Part shown: in pieces, positions 8,268-16,633 of the stretch
How the letters are laid out: each line of letters begins with the position of its first letter
How positions within the stretch are numbered: the first letter of the stretch is position 1
Origin: Clostridiales bacterium UBA1390
GTDB taxonomy: Bacteria > Bacillota > Clostridia > Lachnospirales > Bianqueaceae
NCBI GenBank assembly: GCA_002305315.1
Contig: DBQQ01000013.1
Location: 1-44,306 of the forward strand
Reading direction: 5' to 3'
Length of the DNA: 44,306 nt
Notes under the pieces: model-generated
Seen by the model: the letters and a program-made list of their open reading frames with translations, nothing else
The model's database searches: none
Told to the model about the DNA's origin: nothing
Made by a program: the position numbers and the translations under genes

Positions 8268-9422
8268 TTGAAACGATGGATCGGATGGTTTTTGTGCGTA
8301 TGCCTGATAGGTCTATGGACTCCGGCGGTACAGGGGCTTGCTGCTTCCGAACTGAATGCACTTTCTGCGGTTGTGATGGAAGCCTCTACCGGCCGGATTT
8401 TGTATGAGAAAAATGCGTATGAGGAACGAGCAATCGCCAGCACCACCAAAATCATGACCCTGATTGTGGCGCTGGAAGAAGGAAACGAAGAAGAGATCGC
8501 AATAGTGAGTGAGCTGGCGGCCTCTCAGCCCAAGGTCAAGATGGGAATGACGGCGGGAGAACAATATAGACTCAAGGATCTGTATTATCTGATGATGCTG
8601 GAATCGTGGAATGATACGGCCGTGGTGATTGCCGAACATATCGGAGGATCGGTGGAGGCATATTGTGAGAGGATGACGGAAAAGGCCCGGGAGATCGGTG
8701 CATTGCATACGCAGTTTAAGACGCCGAATGGCCTGGATGCGGAGGGACATTATTCGACGGCGGCGGATATGGCTCGCATTCTGGCGTATGCAATGCAGAA
8801 TGAGGAATTTTGTGAGATTGTGAATACAGAAAGCTACACCATGAGCACGGCGGACGGAAATAGCCGCAGTGCGACCGCGCACAATCATAATCCGCTTCTG
8901 GGGACCTTTGAGGGAACGAATGGGGGAAAGACCGGATATACGGACGAGGCCGGTTTATGCCTCGCGGCAGCGGCCGAGCGGGATGGCGTGCAGCTTATCG
9001 TGGTGGTTCTCGGCAGCGGATGGCCGCCCCATTCCAATTATCGCGTAGAAGATGCGAAAAAGCTTCTGACGCTGGGCTTTACAGAATATGGCTTTAAGAC
9101 GTTGATCGAAGAGGGAGCGCCGGTTGCGGAGACGATCAATGTGACAGGCGGAACCGTCGACTATGTGACGACACATGTAACAGAGGGTTTCTCATACTAT
9201 GTATCGGAAGAGGACGACATCCGGCTCTCTTACGATATTCCGTATTCGATTCCGGCACCGGTAGAAGCGGGGGACATCGTGGGCGCCGTCAGTATTTATG
9301 TGAACGATACGCCGGTGGGTGTACTGGAACTTGCCGCGGATCAGTCCTGCGAGCGGAGAACGCAGTCCTATTATTGGGATCGTTTATGGAAGAGCTTTAC
9401 GTTTTTTATCACACCAATTTGA
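8268..9422 (+). CDS. Second D-alanyl-D-alanine carboxypeptidase
   Basis: This is a 384-residue secreted S11-family penicillin-binding protein. A signal peptide (residues 1-26, …VQGLAA) is followed by the catalytic domain with STTK (Ser58, Lys61), SWN (113-115) and KTG (221-223). The middle motif is SWN rather than the common SGN; S-x-N is tolerated in the family. A C-terminal beta-domain and a hydrophobic-aromatic end (YYWDRLWKSFTFFITPI) suggest membrane association. No ATG is available at the start; TTG 8268 gives a complete signal peptide and has an AGGGGAA-like site upstream. It lies 55 bases after xylB and 18 before rluB. It differs strongly from the paralogue at 830-2023, and a sporulation-associated role is possible but not shown. 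Confidence 0.9.
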   Translation: MKRWIGWFLCVCLIGLWTPAVQGLAASELNALSAVVMEASTGRILYEKNAYEERAIASTTKIMTLIVALEEGNEEEIAIVSELAASQPKVKMGMTAGEQYRLKDLYYLMMLESWNDTAVVIAEHIGGSVEAYCERMTEKAREIGALHTQFKTPNGLDAEGHYSTAADMARILAYAMQNEEFCEIVNTESYTMSTADGNSRSATAHNHNPLLGTFEGTNGGKTGYTDEAGLCLAAAAERDGVQLIVVVLGSGWPPHSNYRVEDAKKLLTLGFTEYGFKTLIEEGAPVAETINVTGGTVDYVTTHVTEGFSYYVSEEDDIRLSYDIPYSIPAPVEAGDIVGAVSIYVNDTPVGVLELAADQSCERRTQSYYWDRLWKSFTFFITPI

Positions 9423-9440
9423 GAAAAAGAGGAGAGGACC

Positions 9441-10181
9441 ATGGAACAAGGGATCAGATTGCAGAAATACATGGCGGAGGCAGGAATCGGTTCTCGCAGA
9501 AAATGTGAGGAATGGATTTCAAAAGGAATGGTACAGGTCAATGGCCGTGTGGTGACAGAATTGGGAACACGGGTGAATCCGAAGGAGGACGTGGTTTCTT
9601 TTCGGGGAAAGCCTGTGGAGCCGCCATCGGAAACACGTACGACCGTACTGCTGAATAAGCCGGCGGGATATGTGACGACGAGCCGTGATCAGTTCGGGCG
9701 TCCAGACGTATGCGATCTGGTCAAGATTCCCGGAAAGAGATTATATCCGGTGGGGCGACTGGATTATCAGACCACAGGACTCCTTCTTATGACGGATGAT
9801 GGAGACTTGGCCTATCATCTGACGCATCCGAAGCATCATATCCCCAGGGTGTACGAGGCCCGTGTCAAGGGGGTGCCAGATCAGGCCGCGATTTCTCGTC
9901 TGGAGAGGGGCGTGCGGCTGGACGACGGCTATAAGACCAAACCAGCGCGCGTCCGGATTCTGAAGCAGGAGACAGACAGTGCCGTCATAGAATTCACATT
10001 ATATGAAGGAAAAAACCATCAGGTTCGCCGTATGGCGAAGGCCGTGGGATATCCGGTATTGCGCCTGCGGCGTGTAGCTATGGGGCCATTGAAACTTGCC
10101 GATCTTCCAGAGGGAAAATATCGGATGCTGACGGAGAAAGAGATCGTAATGCTGCGGAAAGCTTCCGGGATAAAGGAGTGA
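9441..10181 (+). CDS. rluB: rRNA pseudouridine synthase, RsuA/RluB family
   Basis: This 246-residue enzyme would isomerise uridine to pseudouridine in ribosomal RNA (probably 23S, by similarity to RluB). An N-terminal S4 RNA-binding domain (RLQKYMAEAGIGSRRKCEEW, 6-25, through VQVNGRVV) is followed by the catalytic domain with GRLDYQTTGLLLMTDDG, in which Asp108 is the expected nucleophile. KNHQVRRMAKAVGYPVLRLRR is the family's C-terminal motif. Start ATG 9441 has GAGAGGA upstream. RsuA, RluB and RluE/F are hard to tell apart by eye. In many Firmicutes this gene sits beside scpAB, and here it is in the same run, separated by the sugar genes and the carboxypeptidase. Confidence 0.92.
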   Translation: MEQGIRLQKYMAEAGIGSRRKCEEWISKGMVQVNGRVVTELGTRVNPKEDVVSFRGKPVEPPSETRTTVLLNKPAGYVTTSRDQFGRPDVCDLVKIPGKRLYPVGRLDYQTTGLLLMTDDGDLAYHLTHPKHHIPRVYEARVKGVPDQAAISRLERGVRLDDGYKTKPARVRILKQETDSAVIEFTLYEGKNHQVRRMAKAVGYPVLRLRRVAMGPLKLADLPEGKYRMLTEKEIVMLRKASGIKE

Positions 10182-10188
10182 ACAAGGG

Positions 10189-11289
10189 ATGAACCGATAT
10201 ATTGTAGAGGAAGCGGATCTTGCGTATAATCTGCAGAAAATAAAGGAGAGTACATCGCTCGAGATCATTGGCGTCGTCAAGGGAAACGGCTATGGAATGG
10301 GGCTCGAGTATTTAGCACGCTTTTTGACAGAGCACGGCGTGCGGATGGTGGCAGTCACAGAGTTGGCCGATGCGCAGCGTCTGCGGGATCAATATATGGA
10401 TCAGCCGATCCTGCTGCTGCGTTCTACGCCGCTTCCGGAAGAAGCCGAAAAAATATTGCGCCTGGACTGCACGGCTACGATTGGTTCACTGAAGAGCGCA
10501 TGGGTGTTAAATGAGGCAGCCGCTTCGCATCAGATTCGCGTGAAGGCACATATCAAGATTGATACCGGATTAACTCGATTCGGTTTTGTTTCTTCAGAAG
10601 TTTCGGAAGCTGCCAGAGAACTCAAGAAATTGGAATGGATTGATTTTGAGGGAATCTATACGCATTTCAGCAATGCTTATGCAAAGGATGGCCTGACCCG
10701 CCGGCAATACGAAATGTTTCGGCAGGCGGTTGCAGAATTTGAAAAAGAGGGATTTTCATTCTCAATGGTACACTGTGCGAATACACCGGCGTTTTTCAAT
10801 GAGGGATCCCATATTGAAGAGGGAATGACGGCCGTACGTATTGGTTCAGGATGGACGGGACGCGTTATCACCTGGCAGCCCCACGGACTGAAGAAAGTCG
10901 GCGTGATTGCCAGTGATGTACTCGAGGTGCGAGAGATTTCAAAAGGTACCAAGGTAGGGTACAGCGGAGTATTTACTGCGTCGAAACCTATGAAAGTGGC
11001 AATTATACCTATCGGTCATTATGATGGATTTGGCATCGAGGGAAAGGATGATATGACCGATCTGAAAACGCTCGTGGAGACCATGATCTCGAAGCTGAGA
11101 CGGTACTTGCGCCATGAACGTATGTCTGTGGAAATCGGAGGACATACTTATCCTGTGGTGGGATATGTAGGCTTGACGAGCATTGCAGTAGATGTCACGT
11201 CTTCGGATGTGAAGCCAGGCGACACAGCATACGCGGATGTGTCTCCTCTATTTGTGAATCCTATTATGCAAAGAGAATATCGAAGATAG
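10189..11289 (+). CDS. Alanine racemase-family protein, atypical
   Basis: This 366-residue protein belongs to the fold-type III PLP amino-acid racemases. The PLP lysine is Lys31 in GVVKGNGYGMG (canonical family form: VKANAYGHG). DTGLTRFGF (about 125-133) carries the conserved Arg, HCANTPAF is the family's HxANSA-like motif, and Tyr258 in KVGYSG occupies the place of the second catalytic base. The usual C-terminal substrate-entry motif (G-R-x-C/S-MDQ) is replaced by VVGYVGLTSIAVDV. The protein is therefore probably PLP-binding and possibly a racemase with altered substrate preference (Ala, Ser or another amino acid), or a moonlighting paralogue. It is 7 bases downstream of rluB and ends the long plus-strand run; a promoter for the next unit follows at 11322. 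Confidence 0.85.
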   Translation: MNRYIVEEADLAYNLQKIKESTSLEIIGVVKGNGYGMGLEYLARFLTEHGVRMVAVTELADAQRLRDQYMDQPILLLRSTPLPEEAEKILRLDCTATIGSLKSAWVLNEAAASHQIRVKAHIKIDTGLTRFGFVSSEVSEAARELKKLEWIDFEGIYTHFSNAYAKDGLTRRQYEMFRQAVAEFEKEGFSFSMVHCANTPAFFNEGSHIEEGMTAVRIGSGWTGRVITWQPHGLKKVGVIASDVLEVREISKGTKVGYSGVFTASKPMKVAIIPIGHYDGFGIEGKDDMTDLKTLVETMISKLRRYLRHERMSVEIGGHTYPVVGYVGLTSIAVDVTSSDVKPGDTAYADVSPLFVNPIMQREYRR

Positions 11290-11321
11290 GATGGACTATT
11301 TTTCTTTTGTAAGATTGTGTC

Positions 11322-11350
11322 TTGCAAGTTGCCAGAAGATGGTTTATAAT
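11322..11350 (+). promoter_or_regulatory. Promoter of the decarboxylase operon
   Basis: TTGCAA (11322-11327), 17 bases and a perfect TATAAT (11345-11350) lie 120 bases before the first gene, leaving a leader of about 115 bases. Confidence 0.8.
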
Positions 11351-11368
11351 ATATTTCGGTACAAAGTT

Positions 11369-11439
11369 GATTGTCCTGGACGATTACTGTCTTTGACAAT
11401 CTTTTGTCATACATCGGACTTGTAGTGAATGCGAGTCCG
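11369..11439 (+). promoter_or_regulatory. Structured leader with terminator-like hairpin
   Basis: Two inverted repeats occur in the transcribed leader. GATTGTC (11369-11375) pairs with GACAATC (11395-11401), followed directly by TTTT, which is a weak terminator shape. CGGACT (11415-11420) pairs with AGTCCG (11434-11439). The arrangement could attenuate the operon, but it matches no riboswitch class I recognise, and the stems are short. Confidence 0.4.
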
Positions 11440-11470
11440 GCATATCCATTTTTATATATTGGAGGTAGCG

Positions 11471-12946
11471 ATGAGTACAATGGACAAGATTCAAGAGCTC
11501 AAAGCCAGCCGCAGCGCGGTAGAATCCGGCGCGAAGGCGGCAAGAGGACGGATTGCATCTCTGCTGGATCCCCAGAGCTTTGTTGAGATCGGTGCTTATG
11601 TGAAGAGCCGCAGCACGGATTACAACATGCAGAAGAAGGATACACCGGCGGATGGCGTCGTCACAGGCTATGGCACCATCGAGGATCGGCTTGTGTATGT
11701 GTACAGCCAGGACGCGTCTGTGTTAGGCGGCGCAGTGGGTGAAATGCATGCAGCCAAGATCGTGGCGCTGTACCGGAAGGCGGTAGAGATGGGAGCACCG
11801 GTGATTGGAATTATCGATTCTCAGGGGCTTCGTCTGCAGGAATTGACGGATGCACTGGCAGGATATGGTAAGATTTATGCGGCACAGGCGCAGGCTTCGG
11901 GTGTGGTTCCACAGATTACGGTCGTAGCAGGTACGGCAGCCGGTGGAGCGGCGGTGATTCCTGGCCTATCTGATTTTACCTTTATGATTGACAAGCAGTC
12001 TAAGGTGTTTGTATCCAGTGCGAATGCCATGGAGAAAGGTACGGATTTTGATGCCATTGCGGCTGCTTCTGTCCATGGAGCTAAGACGGGATTGGCGGAT
12101 TTTGTCTGTGCCGACGAAGCGGAGTGCTTCACGAAAGTGCGGGCCTTGGTGGATATGCTGCCGGCCAATAACGGAGAGGATGCTCCGATCTATGAGAATC
12201 TGGATGACCTGAACCGGGTCAGCGATGTGTTGAACGCTGTAGGTCCCGAGGATGGCAGTGGCTTCGATGTGCGTGGCGTTCTGGCAGAGCTGGCAGATGC
12301 TTCTCAGTTTATGGAAGTCAAGGCAGAATATGCCAAGAGTATGGTAGTCGGTTTCATGCGTCTGAACGGCGGCACCGTGGGCGTGGTCGCGAATAATAGC
12401 GCAGAGGAGCAGGGCGTTTTGACAGTGGGCGCATGCCGTAAGGCGGCGCAGTTTGTACGTTTCTGTGATGCCTTTGAACTGCCGATTCTGACAGTAACTG
12501 ATACGGTTGGATTTGTAGCTTCTAAGGAAGAGGAGAATGCGGGGTTAGCACAGGCTGCGGCTGAGCTTACCAGTGCATTTGCGCAGGCGACAGTGGCTAA
12601 AGTGAATTTGATCACAGGGAAGGCTTATGGAAGTGCTGCGATGGTCATGAACTCTAAGGAGACTGGTGCAGATGTGGTTCTGGCGTGGCCCAGTGCGGAA
12701 GTGGCTGTGATGAATGCGCAGTCCGCTGCCCGGATTTTGTATGCGGAGGAGCTCAATAATGGGGCGGATCTGGCGGAGAAGACCGAGGAAGTGGCCGAGC
12801 TTTCTACACCGTATGCGGCGGCAGCCCGAGGAAGTGTGGATGACATCATCGAACCGGCACAGACCCGTAAGCATCTTCTGGTGGCCTTTGGCATGCTGGC
12901 AGGCAAGCAGCAGCTGTCTCCGGCAAAGAAGCACAGCGCTCGGTAA
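11471..12946 (+). CDS. Biotin-dependent carboxyltransferase, 12S/MmdA-like
   Basis: This 491-residue carboxyltransferase has the crotonase-like two-domain fold of propionyl/methylmalonyl-CoA carboxyltransferases (PccB, MmdA, transcarboxylase 12S). The N-terminal half contains GTIEDRLVYVYSQDASVLGGAVGEMHAAKI and a glycine-rich oxyanion region (VAGTAAGGAAV). The C-terminal half has LPILTVTDTVGFV and LITGKAYGSAAMVMNSK, the family's second oxyanion region. In MmdA the first domain reads DSGGARIQEGVDALAGYG; here it is DSQGLRLQELTDALAGYG, so the acyl-CoA-binding loop is altered. Start ATG 11471 follows TTGGAGG by about 6 bases; an upstream in-frame codon at 11429 has no such site. It is the first gene of a five-gene operon. 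Substrate (methylmalonyl-CoA, malonyl-CoA or other) is not resolved. Confidence 0.85.
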   Translation: MSTMDKIQELKASRSAVESGAKAARGRIASLLDPQSFVEIGAYVKSRSTDYNMQKKDTPADGVVTGYGTIEDRLVYVYSQDASVLGGAVGEMHAAKIVALYRKAVEMGAPVIGIIDSQGLRLQELTDALAGYGKIYAAQAQASGVVPQITVVAGTAAGGAAVIPGLSDFTFMIDKQSKVFVSSANAMEKGTDFDAIAAASVHGAKTGLADFVCADEAECFTKVRALVDMLPANNGEDAPIYENLDDLNRVSDVLNAVGPEDGSGFDVRGVLAELADASQFMEVKAEYAKSMVVGFMRLNGGTVGVVANNSAEEQGVLTVGACRKAAQFVRFCDAFELPILTVTDTVGFVASKEEENAGLAQAAAELTSAFAQATVAKVNLITGKAYGSAAMVMNSKETGADVVLAWPSAEVAVMNAQSAARILYAEELNNGADLAEKTEEVAELSTPYAAAARGSVDDIIEPAQTRKHLLVAFGMLAGKQQLSPAKKHSAR

Positions 12947-12961
12947 TGCGAGGTGGCAGAT

Positions 12962-13312
12962 ATGTTAAATAGTATCCTGTTTAGCACAGGCTCTGATAAT
13001 TTCATCGAAGGATTAGGAAGCGCTGTATCGGGCTTTCTGATCACGTTCGTCGTTTTGATTCTGATCTGCTTTATTTTGTATCTCTTTGGCAAGGCGTTTC
13101 ATAAGCCGACGGCAGAGACAAAGGCAGAAGAAGTGAAGACGGAGGAGATTCCGGCTGCTCCTGTGGAACAGGCTGTGACGGAGAGCGCGGCAACGGATGA
13201 TGCGGAGCTTGTAGCTGCGATTACGGCAGCAGTAGCCTGCTGCCTGGGAAGAAGTACGGATGGTTTCGTGGTTCGTTCCTTCAGGCGAATTGGAAAAAGA
13301 CGCGGCAGATAA
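12962..13312 (+). CDS. oadG: OadG-like membrane anchor (gamma subunit)
   Basis: This small 116-residue protein has one N-terminal membrane segment (about residues 22-43, FLITFVVLILICFILYLFG). A charged Ala/Glu/Pro-rich linker follows, then a cytoplasmic end with DAELVAAITAAVACCLGRS and FVVRSFRR, which is the typical C-terminal signature of decarboxylase gamma subunits. It would hold the carboxyltransferase and biotin carrier on the Na+-pumping beta subunit. I prefer ATG 12962 (GAGGTGG 6 bases upstream) over an in-frame GTG at 12953. It lies between the 12S-like gene and the biotin carrier. Confidence 0.85.
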   Translation: MLNSILFSTGSDNFIEGLGSAVSGFLITFVVLILICFILYLFGKAFHKPTAETKAEEVKTEEIPAAPVEQAVTESAATDDAELVAAITAAVACCLGRSTDGFVVRSFRRIGKRRGR

Positions 13313-13348
13313 TGCCGGAACTCACATAAAAATCAGGAGGATATATCA

Positions 13349-13780
13349 ATGTCTAGATTGTTTAACGTAACCGTAAACGGCACGATGTATGAAGTCGAAG
13401 TGGAAGAGGTAGGCGTAGGGGCTCCGGTAGCTCCCGTAGCCCCGGTAGCCCCGGTAGCTCCTGTGGCACCTGTCGCGCAGGCAGCTCCTGCAGCAGCACC
13501 GGCACCGAAGGCAGCGCCTGCACCGAAAGCGGCTCCGGCGGCTCCGAAGGCCAGCGGAACTGCGGGCAGCGTAAAGATCACAGCTCCTATGCCGGGTAAG
13601 ATTCTGGATGTGAAGGTCGCAGTCGGCGCTTCTGTTAAGCGTGGCGATGTGGTAGCGATTCTGGAAGCTATGAAGATGGAGAATGAAATCGTGGCACCGC
13701 AGGATGGAACGATTGCTTCTATCGAAACCAGTAAGGGTGCCTCTGTAGAGACCGGCGCTGTCCTGGCGACAATGAACTAA
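13349..13780 (+). CDS. Biotin carboxyl carrier protein
   Basis: This 143-residue protein carries the biotin that shuttles CO2 between the carboxyltransferases and the Na+ pump. After a short N-terminal beta-segment (FNVTVNGTMYEVEVEE) comes a flexible linker of APV/PAAPK repeats (about 25-68). A biotinyl domain then has the canonical EAMKMEN, with Lys109 the biotinylation site, and the flanking ITAPMPGKI. The linker DNA is made of imperfect 6- and 9-base repeats (about 13420-13560), so its length may vary between strains. A good AGGAGG site precedes ATG 13349. It stands alone because the OadA-type subunit at 15119 lacks its own biotin domain. Confidence 0.95.
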   Translation: MSRLFNVTVNGTMYEVEVEEVGVGAPVAPVAPVAPVAPVAPVAQAAPAAAPAPKAAPAPKAAPAAPKASGTAGSVKITAPMPGKILDVKVAVGASVKRGDVVAILEAMKMENEIVAPQDGTIASIETSKGASVETGAVLATMN

Positions 13781-13827
13781 GATTTTCAGTCCTGGGGACT
13801 GGAGAGTAAGATAGGAGATAAGACAAT

Positions 13828-15093
13828 ATGAACTTGATTGCTATGGATTTTTTATCTGATCTGGGAGATGTTCTGACCCGTTTCGTCACAGAATCCGGTT
13901 TTGCCGCATTCTTTACGGGCGATGGCTGGAAGAATCTGATCATGATCGCCGTAGCGTGTGTGTGTCTGTATCTTGCCATAGGAAAGAAGTATGAGCCTTT
14001 ACTTCTTGTACCGATTTCAGTCGGCATGCTTCTGTCCAATCTGCCTCTGGCGGGGATGATGAATGAGGTGGTTTTGCAGGAGTTGCCGGAGAATGCCACG
14101 GTACCGGATCTGTACAATATCATGACACAGTACGCGAATGGAGAAATGGCGCAGTCGAATGGACTGCTGCGGTTCTTTTATAACTTGAAGGGAATTTTCC
14201 CCTCGCTGATTTTCATGGGTGTTGGCGCTATGACGGATTTCGGTCCGCTGATTGCTAACCCCAAGAGTCTGCTGTTAGGAGCAGCGGCACAGCTGGGGAT
14301 CTTCGTGGCTTTCTTGGGTGCGTTGGCTCTAGGTTGGGCATTCCCGAATCTGGGATTCGATCTGAATGTAGCCGCTTCTATCGGTATCATCGGTGGTGCG
14401 GATGGCCCGACGGCGATCTTGACTACAACACGATTGGCACCGGCATATTTGGCGCCTATCGCGGTAGCGGCATATTCTTATATGGCTTTGGTGCCGGTCA
14501 TCCAGCCTCCGATCATGAAGGCGCTGACCACAAAGGAGGAACGTTTGGTTCGTATGGATCAGCTTCGCCCCGTCAGCCAGAAGGAGAAGATTCTGTTCCC
14601 CATCGTGGTGACGATTCTGGTCATTCTGATTCTTCCAGATACGGCTCCACTGATTGGTATGCTGATGTTTGGTAATCTGCTGAAAGAGTGTCTTGTAACC
14701 AGACAGCTGGCGGATACAGCGTCCAATGCGCTGATGTATATCGTCACGATCATGCTGGGCACAGCAGTCGGCGCTTCTGCAGAGGCGCAGACGTTCCTGA
14801 CGGCGCAGACCCTGGGTATTCTGTTGCTCGGCGTCACAGCTTTTGCGGTGAGTACGGCAGGCGGTGTGCTGTTGGGTAAGATCATGTGCAAGCTGACTGG
14901 CGGCAAGGTGAATCCGCTGATCGGTGCAGCAGGCGTGTCTGCGGTTCCGATGGCTGCTCGTGTGGCACAGAAAGTGGGAAGCGAGGAAGATCCTACCAAT
15001 TTCCTGCTGATGCATGCGATGGGTCCCAACGTAGCGGGTGTGATTGGGTCAGCAGTAGTAGCGGGTGTATTCCTGAAATTCTTAGGCGGTTGA
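13828..15093 (+). CDS. oadB: Na+-pumping decarboxylase beta subunit
   Basis: This integral membrane protein of 421 residues couples decarboxylation of carboxybiotin to Na+ export (OadB/MmdB/GcdB family). It has about ten hydrophobic segments and the conserved [14 protein letters not shown] element (around residues 184-197). That element lies in the region known to contain the essential Asp of the Na+ channel in the Klebsiella enzyme. The C-terminal [16 protein letters not shown] and [12 protein letters not shown] segments are also family signatures. Start ATG 13828 has AGGAG about 9 bases upstream. Placement between the carrier and the second carboxyltransferase shows it is the pump shared by this operon. 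Confidence 0.95.
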   Translation: MNLIAMDFLSDLGDVLTRFVTESGFAAFFTGDGWKNLIMIAVACVCLYLAIGKKYEPLLLVPISVGMLLSNLPLAGMMNEVVLQELPENATVPDLYNIMTQYANGEMAQSNGLLRFFYNLKGIFPSLIFMGVGAMTDFGPLIANPKSLLLGAAAQLGIFVAFLGALALGWAFPNLGFDLNVAASIGIIGGADGPTAILTTTRLAPAYLAPIAVAAYSYMALVPVIQPPIMKALTTKEERLVRMDQLRPVSQKEKILFPIVVTILVILILPDTAPLIGMLMFGNLLKECLVTRQLADTASNALMYIVTIMLGTAVGASAEAQTFLTAQTLGILLLGVTAFAVSTAGGVLLGKIMCKLTGGKVNPLIGAAGVSAVPMAARVAQKVGSEEDPTNFLLMHAMGPNVAGVIGSAVVAGVFLKFLGG

Positions 15094-15118
15094 TTTTCGA
15101 TAGAGGAGGAAATTCGAA

Positions 15119-16531
15119 ATGGCAGATACAGTTAAGAAGCCGGTCAAAATTGTGGATACAGTTCTGCGTGATGGTCCACAGTCTCTGATCGCAACACGGA
15201 TGTCCACTGAGCAGATGATGCCCATTGTTCCCAAGATGGATCAGGTGGGGTACTATGCGGTGGAGTGCTGGGGAGGCGCTACCTTCGATGCCTGCCTGCG
15301 TTTCATGAAGGAAGATCCATGGGAGCGTCTGCGCAAGCTGCGTGATGGTTTTAAACACACGAAGCTACAGATGCTTTTGCGTGGCCAGAATATTCTGGGA
15401 TACCGTCATTATGCGGATGATGTTGTAGAGTTTTTCGTACAGAAGAGTATTGCGAATGGTATCGATATCATTCGTATTTTCGATGCCTTGAATGATCTCA
15501 GGAACGTAAAGACTGCAGTAAAAGCAACCAAGAAGGAAGGCGGACATGCGCAGCTGGCTCTTTGCTATACGCTGAGTGATGTGCATACCATGGAATATTG
15601 GGTAGATATCGCAAAGAGAATCGAGGATATGGGTGCAGATTCTATTTGTATTAAGGATATGGCAGGACTTCTGGTTCCTTATCAGGCACAGGAGTTGGTG
15701 CATAATCTGAAGGAAGCAGTCAGTATTCCGATTGATCTGCATACCCACTATACTTCCGGTGTTGCCTCCATGACATTGTTGAAGGCGATCGAGGCAGGAT
15801 GCGACATCATTGATACAGCGATCTCCCCATTTGCGATGGGAACAAGCCAGCCGGCAACAGAGGTGATGGTAGAGACTCTGAAGGGAACCCCTTATGATAC
15901 GGGACTGGATAATAACCTGCTTTCTGAGATTGCTGACTATTTCCGTCCGATCCGAGAGGAAGCTTTGAAGAGTGGTCTGATGAGTACCAAGGTGTTGGGT
16001 GTAGATATTCAGGCTCTGCTTTATCAGGTACCAGGCGGTATGTTGTCCAATCTGATTTCTCAGCTGAAAACGCTGGGGGCAGAGGATAAGTATACCGATG
16101 TTTTGAAGGAGATTCCTAGGGTGCGTGCGGACTTTGGGTATCCTCCGCTGGTTACGCCGTCCAGCCAGATCGTGGGTACCCAGGCGGTATTCAATGTGGT
16201 GATGGGTGAGAGGTATAAGAATGTGACCAAGGAGTCCAAGGCCGTGGTTCGCGGGGAATATGGACAGACACCTGCGCCGATTTCGGATGAGATTCGCAAG
16301 AAGATCATCGGGGATGAGAAGCCGATTACTTGTCGGCCGGCGGATCTTTTGAAGCCTGAGCTTGGAAAGATTGAGGAAGAAATGAAGCAGTGGAAGCAGC
16401 AGGATGAGGATATCCTGTCCTATGCACTGTTCCCGCAGGTGGCAGAAGAATTCTTCAAGTATCGTGAGGCCCAGCAGAAGAAGGTAGATCCTGCGCTGGC
16501 AGACACGGAGAATAAGACATATCCCGTGTGA
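15119..16531 (+). CDS. oadA: OadA/5S-type carboxyltransferase without biotin domain
   Basis: This 470-residue subunit has the HMGL-like TIM barrel of the pyruvate carboxylase carboxyltransferase domain, transcarboxylase 5S and oxaloacetate decarboxylase alpha. It would transfer carboxyl between oxaloacetate/pyruvate and biotin. Visible are VDTVLRDGPQSLIATRM (about 11-27), CIKDMAGLL (the metal-bridging carboxylated Lys) and DLHTHYTSG (metal-binding His pair). The usual RDAHQS reads RDGPQS here, keeping Arg, Asp and Gln but losing the His. Length equals the carboxyltransferase part only; the biotin domain of classical OadA is supplied by the gene at 13349. AGAGGAGG precedes ATG 15119. Last gene of the operon, ended by the terminator at 16546. 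Confidence 0.93.
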   Translation: MADTVKKPVKIVDTVLRDGPQSLIATRMSTEQMMPIVPKMDQVGYYAVECWGGATFDACLRFMKEDPWERLRKLRDGFKHTKLQMLLRGQNILGYRHYADDVVEFFVQKSIANGIDIIRIFDALNDLRNVKTAVKATKKEGGHAQLALCYTLSDVHTMEYWVDIAKRIEDMGADSICIKDMAGLLVPYQAQELVHNLKEAVSIPIDLHTHYTSGVASMTLLKAIEAGCDIIDTAISPFAMGTSQPATEVMVETLKGTPYDTGLDNNLLSEIADYFRPIREEALKSGLMSTKVLGVDIQALLYQVPGGMLSNLISQLKTLGAEDKYTDVLKEIPRVRADFGYPPLVTPSSQIVGTQAVFNVVMGERYKNVTKESKAVVRGEYGQTPAPISDEIRKKIIGDEKPITCRPADLLKPELGKIEEEMKQWKQQDEDILSYALFPQVAEEFFKYREAQQKKVDPALADTENKTYPV

Positions 16532-16545
16532 TGCAGATAAGAAGG

Positions 16546-16589
16546 AAGCGTATTGGGAGATAGAACCCTCCGAATACGCTTTTTCTTTT
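16546..16589 (+). terminator. Intrinsic terminator of the decarboxylase operon
   Basis: AAGCGTATTGGGAG pairs with CTCCGAATACGCTT (one mismatch in a long stem) around a short loop and is followed by TTTTTC-TTTT. It separates the operon from the RpiR gene. Confidence 0.88.
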
Positions 16590-16633
16590 GGAGTTGAGAT
16601 TGTATACAAATAATGAATTTTTCGATTATTGGA

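Noticed and set aside
11351..11470. T-box or known riboswitch in the decarboxylase leader
   Set aside because: No T-box AGGGTGGNACCGCG word and no recognised aptamer consensus; only two short hairpins can be supported.
13333..13581. Minus-strand frame rich in Gly-Ala-Thr repeats
   Set aside because: It is only the reverse reading of the APV-repeat linker in the biotin carrier gene.
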